Positions 31,117-35,101 of a DNA stretch of 35,101 nucleotides are shown here, piece by piece. Below the pieces are notes generated by a model. The model made no database searches. It worked only from the letters and a program-made list of their open reading frames with translations, and had not been told where the DNA came from. The stretch is from contig CANRFU010000010.1 in assembly GCA_947629975.1 (NCBI GenBank), forward strand, positions 1 to 35,101. Direction: 5' to 3'. Numbering within the stretch: position 1 is the first letter of the stretch; each line of letters starts with the position of its first letter. The stretch comes from an uncultured Oscillospiraceae bacterium (GTDB lineage Bacteria; Bacillota; Clostridia; Oscillospirales; Oscillospiraceae). The position numbers and the translations under genes are program-made.

Positions 31117-34017
31117 ATGAATCTGCAAACAGGGGCCAAATTCCACGGCTTCACCGTGAAGTACAGCCAGGAGCTGCCCGAGATCAAGGGCACCCTCTAC
31201 CGCATGGAGTACGACAAAAACGGCGCCGATCTGGTCTGGCTGGACCGGGCGGACGACAACAAGACCTTCTGCATCGCCTTCAAGACCATCCCCCAGGACG
31301 ACACCGGCGTGTTCCACATCCTGGAGCACTCGGTGCTGAACGGCTCGGAGAAGTACCCGGTGAAGGAGCCCTTCGTGGAGCTGCTGAAAAGCTCCCTCCA
31401 GACCTTCCTCAACGCTATGACCTATCCGGACAAGACGGTGTACCCGGTGTGCTCCCGGAACGACCAGGATTTCCTCAACCTGATGGACGTGTACCTGGAC
31501 GCGGTGCTCCACCCTCTCGCGGCCACCGACCCCCACGGCTACCGGCAGGAGGGCTGGCACTACGAGCTGGACGGCCCCGACGGGGAACTGACCTGCAACG
31601 GCGTGGTGTACAATGAGATGAAGGGGGCCTACGCCGACCCGGAGACCCTGGTGGGGGCGGGCCTCTACCGCCTGTTGTTCCCGGACAACTGCTACGGCTA
31701 CGAGTCCGGCGGGCACCCCGACCACGTGCCCGAACTGACTTATGAGAACTACCTGGCCAGCTATCACCGGTTCTACCACCCCTCCAACTCCCGCATCTTC
31801 CTGGACGGGGAGATGGATCTGGACGCGGTGCTGGGCAAGCTGGATGACTTTTTGAAAGAGTTCGACCGCATCGACCCCGACGCGGACATCCCCGTGCAGG
31901 CCCCGGTGGCCCCGGCGGAGCGCACCGAGTTCTACGAGATCGGCCCCGACGAGGACGATGCGGAGAAGGTGCTGCTGTCCGCCGGCTGGGTGTTCGGAGA
32001 CTGGTCCGAGCGGGAGAAGGTCTACGCCGTGGACGTGCTGGCCGACGCCCTCTGCGGCTCCAACGAGGCCCCGCTGAAGAAGGCCCTGCTGGAGAGCGGC
32101 CTCTGCCAGGACGTGTCCATGAGCGTGGCCAGCGGCATCCAGCAGAACGTGGTGGATCTGCTGGTGCGCAACACCACGCTGGAAAAGAAGGACCAGGTGT
32201 GGGAGACGGTCCGCCGGGTGCTGGAGGAGCAGGCCGGCGGCCTGGACCATGAGCGGCTCCACGCCCTGCTGAACCGGCAGGAGTTCTCCGTCCGGGAAAA
32301 AGACTTCGGCACCGCCCCCAGGGGGCTCATCTACGGTCTCAACGCTCTGGACACCTGGCTCTACGGCGGCGACCCCGCCCTGCCCCTCCGGGACGGGGAG
32401 TTGTTCGCCTCCCTCCGGGAGAAGATGGACCAGGGCTGGTTCGAGACTTTCCTCCGGCAGGTATTTCTGGACAACCCCCACCAGGCGCGGCTGTGCCTGG
32501 TCCCCTCCAAAACCGTGGGGGAGGAGAAGCGCGAGGCCGAGCGGGCCCGCCTGGCGGCGGTCAAGGCCGGCTGGTCCGAGGCCGAGATCGACAAGGTCCT
32601 GGACGACTTCAAGGCCCTCCGGGCCCGGCAGGAGCGGCCCGACAGCCCCGAGGAGCTGGCCACCCTGCCCAAGCTGGCGCTAAGCGACATCCCCGCCGCG
32701 TGCAGGCCCCTGCCCCACTGGGTGGGGGAGCTGGAGGGCCGCCCCCTCCTCCATCAGGACGTGGACGCCGACGGCATCCTCTATCTGGATCTGCATTTCG
32801 ACGTGTCCGACCTGCCCCTGGACGAGCTGACCAGGCTGCCCCTGCTGGGGACCCTGCTGGGCCAGCTGGCCACCGAAAGGTACGGCGTCCTGGAGCTGCA
32901 GAGCCGCATCGAGAGCGGTCTGGGCCGGTTCGCCGTGGCCACCGCCAACTACGCGAAGATGGGCCAGACCGGGACCACCACGCCCCTGGTCACCGTCAGC
33001 GCCGCCCTGCTGGATCACCGCAAGGGGGACGCCCGGGAGCTGATCGCGGAGGTGCTGCACCACACGAAGTTCGACCCCGCCCAGGTGTACAATCTGCTCC
33101 GCCAGCAGCGGATCGGCCGGGAGCAGGCGGTGCTGGGCCGGGGCGATATGTTCGCCGCCCTCCACGGCTCCGCCGCCTGGTCCGCCAAGGGCGCGGTGGA
33201 CGACGCTCTGAGCGGCGTTGCCCAGCTCCGCTGGCTGCAAAAGGCGGAAAAGGAGTTTGAGACGGACGGCGCCGCCCTGTGCGGGGAGCTTGCCGCCCTG
33301 TGCGAAAAGCTGTTCGTGAAGGAGCGGGTCACCGTCGGCCTCACCGGGCGGATGGACAAGGACTGGCTGAAGGATGTGCTGTCCGACCTGCCCGCCGGAA
33401 CGATGGGCGAGCCGGCCGTCTATCTGCCCCGGGGAGATCAGGCGGAGGGCTACTCCATCTCCGCGGACATCGGCTTTGCCGCCCGGTGCGGCAGCCTCAC
33501 CGCTCTGGGGGAGCGGCCCACCGGCACCGCGCTGGTGGCCGCCCAATTGATCTCCCTGGACTACCTGTGGAACGAGGTCCGGGTGAAGGGCGGGGCCTAC
33601 GGCACCGGCCTCCGGGTGCGGGACGACGGCGATGTGCTCTTCACCTCTTTCCGGGACCCCCGGTGCGGCCAGTCCCTGAAGACCTTCACCGGCGCGGGGG
33701 CCGCTCTGCGGACCTTCTGCGACGGCGGCGAGGCCCCGGACAAGTATATCATCAGCACCATCAGCGGCCTGGAGCCGGTGGTCACCCCCCGGATGGAGGG
33801 GGTGCGGGCCGCCGCCATGTACTTTACCGGCAAGACCCAGGCCGACCGCCAGCGCCAGCGGGACGAGGTGCTGGGCACGACCCGGGAGGGCCTCCGGGCC
33901 TTCAGCGGGATTCTGGACAGGGTCTGCGAGTCCGCCTCCATCTGCGTGGTGGGCGGCCAGGCGGCTCTGGACGGCTGCGGCGATCAGCTGGACAGCCGGG
34001 AACCCCTCCAGGCGTGA
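31117..34017 (+). CDS. M16C-family zinc metallopeptidase (presequence protease-like)
   Basis: ATG 31117 (MNLQTGAKFHGF) is preferred over 31009, which lies before the predicted transcription start; it gives 966 residues. The inverted zinc motif HxxEH is present (H67-I-L-E70-H71) and the third ligand lies in GVVYNEMKG (E167). The rest follows the four-domain M16C plan (PreP/Cym1-like, with an M16C-associated middle domain). Such enzymes form a closed chamber and degrade peptides up to about 60 residues. No signal peptide is seen, so it is cytosolic. GGAAGGA lies about 14 bases before the start. It is followed 54 bp later by a small metal-dependent-type regulator. Confidence 0.9.
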   Translation: MNLQTGAKFHGFTVKYSQELPEIKGTLYRMEYDKNGADLVWLDRADDNKTFCIAFKTIPQDDTGVFHILEHSVLNGSEKYPVKEPFVELLKSSLQTFLNAMTYPDKTVYPVCSRNDQDFLNLMDVYLDAVLHPLAATDPHGYRQEGWHYELDGPDGELTCNGVVYNEMKGAYADPETLVGAGLYRLLFPDNCYGYESGGHPDHVPELTYENYLASYHRFYHPSNSRIFLDGEMDLDAVLGKLDDFLKEFDRIDPDADIPVQAPVAPAERTEFYEIGPDEDDAEKVLLSAGWVFGDWSEREKVYAVDVLADALCGSNEAPLKKALLESGLCQDVSMSVASGIQQNVVDLLVRNTTLEKKDQVWETVRRVLEEQAGGLDHERLHALLNRQEFSVREKDFGTAPRGLIYGLNALDTWLYGGDPALPLRDGELFASLREKMDQGWFETFLRQVFLDNPHQARLCLVPSKTVGEEKREAERARLAAVKAGWSEAEIDKVLDDFKALRARQERPDSPEELATLPKLALSDIPAACRPLPHWVGELEGRPLLHQDVDADGILYLDLHFDVSDLPLDELTRLPLLGTLLGQLATERYGVLELQSRIESGLGRFAVATANYAKMGQTGTTTPLVTVSAALLDHRKGDARELIAEVLHHTKFDPAQVYNLLRQQRIGREQAVLGRGDMFAALHGSAAWSAKGAVDDALSGVAQLRWLQKAEKEFETDGAALCGELAALCEKLFVKERVTVGLTGRMDKDWLKDVLSDLPAGTMGEPAVYLPRGDQAEGYSISADIGFAARCGSLTALGERPTGTALVAAQLISLDYLWNEVRVKGGAYGTGLRVRDDGDVLFTSFRDPRCGQSLKTFTGAGAALRTFCDGGEAPDKYIISTISGLEPVVTPRMEGVRAAAMYFTGKTQADRQRQRDEVLGTTREGLRAFSGILDRVCESASICVVGGQAALDGCGDQLDSREPLQA

Positions 34018-34071
34018 CGCCGTTTTATTCAGCGGTAATTGCAAACACTCGGAGTATTGCGGGGTGAGGCT

Positions 34072-34446
34072 ATGAATATCCATGAATCTGCGGAAAACTA
34101 CCTGGAGGCCATCCTGGCCCTGGGGGAGAAGGGGCCGGTGCGCTCCATCGACGTGGCCCAGTACCTGAATTTCTCCAAGCCCAGCGTCAGCCGGGCCATG
34201 AGTCTGCTGCGGGAAAACGGCTATGTGATCATGGATGCCGGCGGCTTTCTCACGCTCACCGACGCGGGGCTGGAGATCGCCGAGCGCATCTATGAGCGGC
34301 ACCTGCTCATCACCAAGTGGCTGGTCCACCTGGGCGTACCGGAGGATATCGCCGCCGAGGACGCCTGCAAGGTGGAGCACGATCTCAGCGTGGAGTCCTT
34401 CGAGGCGCTGCGGGGCCGCATCGCCCGGGATCTGGAGGACGGCTGA
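34072..34446 (+). CDS. Short DtxR/MntR-family metal-dependent regulator
   Basis: ATG 34072 (MNIHESAENYLEAIL) follows GGGTGAGG and gives 124 residues; the 11 extra in the track lack a site. The N-terminal winged helix (VRSIDVAQYLNFSKPSVSRAMSLLRENGYV) and the following dimerisation helices with a metal-site-like segment (ERHLLITKWLVHLGV, EDACKVEHDLS) match the MntR type, which is about 140 residues and lacks the SH3 domain of DtxR. Conserved E and H residues of the metal site are present, but I cannot say if it senses Mn or Fe. It may be co-transcribed with the metallopeptidase before it. Confidence 0.85.
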   Translation: MNIHESAENYLEAILALGEKGPVRSIDVAQYLNFSKPSVSRAMSLLRENGYVIMDAGGFLTLTDAGLEIAERIYERHLLITKWLVHLGVPEDIAAEDACKVEHDLSVESFEALRGRIARDLEDG

Positions 34447-34474
34447 GGTTTTCAGAATCTTTCCGTTTCCCGTA

Positions 34475-34503
34475 TTGAAATCTGCGGCCCGAAATGGTAA
34501 GAT
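34475..34503 (+). promoter_or_regulatory. Promoter of the small P-loop protein gene
   Basis: TTGAAA and TAAGAT are 17 bp apart, about 50 bases before the ATG. Confidence 0.65.
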
Positions 34504-34552
34504 AGAATCAACAACGGGGGACCGCCCCGAAATCGACAAGGAGTGATCTCAT

Positions 34553-34978
34553 ATGGTCAGAGTCATCATGGGGCCCAAGGGCACCGGCAAATCCAAAACG
34601 ATGGTGGACCTCATCAATTCCGCCGTGGATAACGAGCACGGCTATGTTGTGGCGATCGCCCACAATTCCAAGCTGAACTTTAAGATCCATTACTCCATCC
34701 GGGTGGTGGACACCTCTGAATATAACATCCCCAACTATGACACCCTGAAGGGGTTCCTCTACGGCCTGTACGCCAGCAACTACGACATCACCCACGTGTT
34801 CATCGAGAGCCTGAACAAGCTGGTGCCCACCGACGGCAACAGCGACGTGGAGCCCTTCCTAGACTGGCTGGAGGGCTTCTCCCAGCAGAGCGGCATCAAG
34901 TACACCGTGTCCATCAGCGCGGACGCGTCCCTTGCCAGCGAGGGCGTGCGGAAGTACTTCTACGAGCCTGAGACCTGA
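34553..34978 (+). CDS. Small P-loop NTPase of unknown function
   Basis: A 141-residue protein with Walker A GPKGTGKSKT at residues 7-16 and a Walker B-like strand end (ITHVFIESL, about 82-90), in which glutamate is the first acidic residue. The C-terminal half (FLDWLEGFSQQSGIKYTVSIS) looks like the end of a RecA-like or Zeta-type core but is cut short. There is no signal peptide. AAGGAGTGA precedes the start. It is a single-gene unit between its own promoter and terminator. I do not recognise the family beyond P-loop NTPase; similar short ATP-binding proteins occur as orphans in Clostridia. Confidence 0.75.
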   Translation: MVRVIMGPKGTGKSKTMVDLINSAVDNEHGYVVAIAHNSKLNFKIHYSIRVVDTSEYNIPNYDTLKGFLYGLYASNYDITHVFIESLNKLVPTDGNSDVEPFLDWLEGFSQQSGIKYTVSISADASLASEGVRKYFYEPET

Positions 34979-34990
34979 TCCGAAACAGAA

Positions 34991-35022
34991 AGAAGCCCCG
35001 GAGGAATCCCTCCGGGGCTTCT
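34991..35022 (+). terminator. Terminator of the P-loop gene
   Basis: AGAAGCCCCGGAGG pairs exactly with CCTCCGGGGCTTCT across AATC, a 14-bp stem. The T-tract is poor (CATTGTC follows). Confidence 0.75.
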
Positions 35023-35036
35023 CATTGTCAAAAGAA

Positions 35037-35059
35037 AACCCCGCCATAGTGGCGGGGTT
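35037..35059. terminator. Second hairpin at the right window edge
   Basis: AACCCCGCCA and TGGCGGGGTT form a perfect 10-bp stem with loop TAG, preceded by an A-rich stretch. The A-rich side makes it a terminator for a gene on the - strand only weakly (TTTTCTTTTGAC). It is followed by GGTTATACCGA. Confidence 0.55.
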
Positions 35060-35101
35060 GAAAAGAGGTTATACCGATAAAGGTGAAAAAACTCCTAATG
35101 T

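Noticed and set aside
32680-34539. 619-residue - strand ORF
   Set aside because: Antisense shadow of the M16C peptidase and the DtxR-type gene.
1-35101. tRNA, rRNA and riboswitches
   Set aside because: I looked in the intergenic stretches for cloverleaf arms and known riboswitch cores and saw none, but weak matches could be missed by eye.

Overview
The window looks like the chromosome of a strictly anaerobic, high-GC gut Firmicute of the Oscillospiraceae type (Flavonifractor/Pseudoflavonifractor/Lawsonibacter-like). This rests on strong AGGAGG ribosome binding sites, GC-rich codon use, an AsrABC anaerobic sulfite reductase, a thioredoxin-linked arylsulfotransferase without a signal peptide, and an RsgI-like anti-sigma factor with PepSY repeats. 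The genus is an inference; no rRNA gene is present.

Region 1 (1 to about 4.85 kb) is AT-richer and is the end of an integrative or plasmid-like mobile element. It carries a SAM-dependent methyltransferase and a HEPN/zinc-ribbon protein on the + strand. On the - strand it carries a RepA_N-type replication initiator, with an attenuator-like leader, followed by a phage/ICE-type HTH protein. The edge is marked by the first 11 codons of an AbrB-family gene fused to the repA leader. No integrase or relaxase lies in the window.

Region 2 (5.0 to 10.8 kb) is a - strand operon (SLC13-type anion transporter, thioredoxin reductase, thioredoxin, arylsulfate sulfotransferase). A Crp/Fnr-family regulator is divergently transcribed. 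Two PrfA-like palindromes 22 bp apart lie in the shared intergenic region, one centred at -41.5 of the predicted operon promoter.

Region 3 (10.8 to 19.7 kb) is a - strand sulfite-reduction locus: a LysR regulator, asrA-asrB-asrC, then siroheme synthesis (precorrin-2 dehydrogenase, CobA-HemD fusion) and a FecCD-type ABC importer, the last five genes with overlapping ends. A repeated ATAAG-N-TTTT motif lies in both the asr and the lysR promoter regions. Regions 2 and 3 together give a sulfur theme: transfer of sulfate groups between phenols, and reduction of sulfite to sulfide.

Region 4 (19.9 to 25.7 kb, + strand) holds an RNase Z-like metallo-beta-lactamase protein, a four-carbon acid sugar catabolic operon (kinase, PdxA2-type dehydrogenase, GntP permease) and an SDR oxidoreductase with its own promoter. 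Region 5 (25.8 to 30.9 kb, - strand) holds a TldD/PmbA protease pair and an ECF sigma factor with its membrane anti-sigma factor. Region 6 (31.0 to 35.1 kb, + strand) holds an M16C metallopeptidase, a short DtxR/MntR-type regulator and a small P-loop ATPase. Many long ORFs in the supplied track are antisense shadows caused by high GC at third codon positions.
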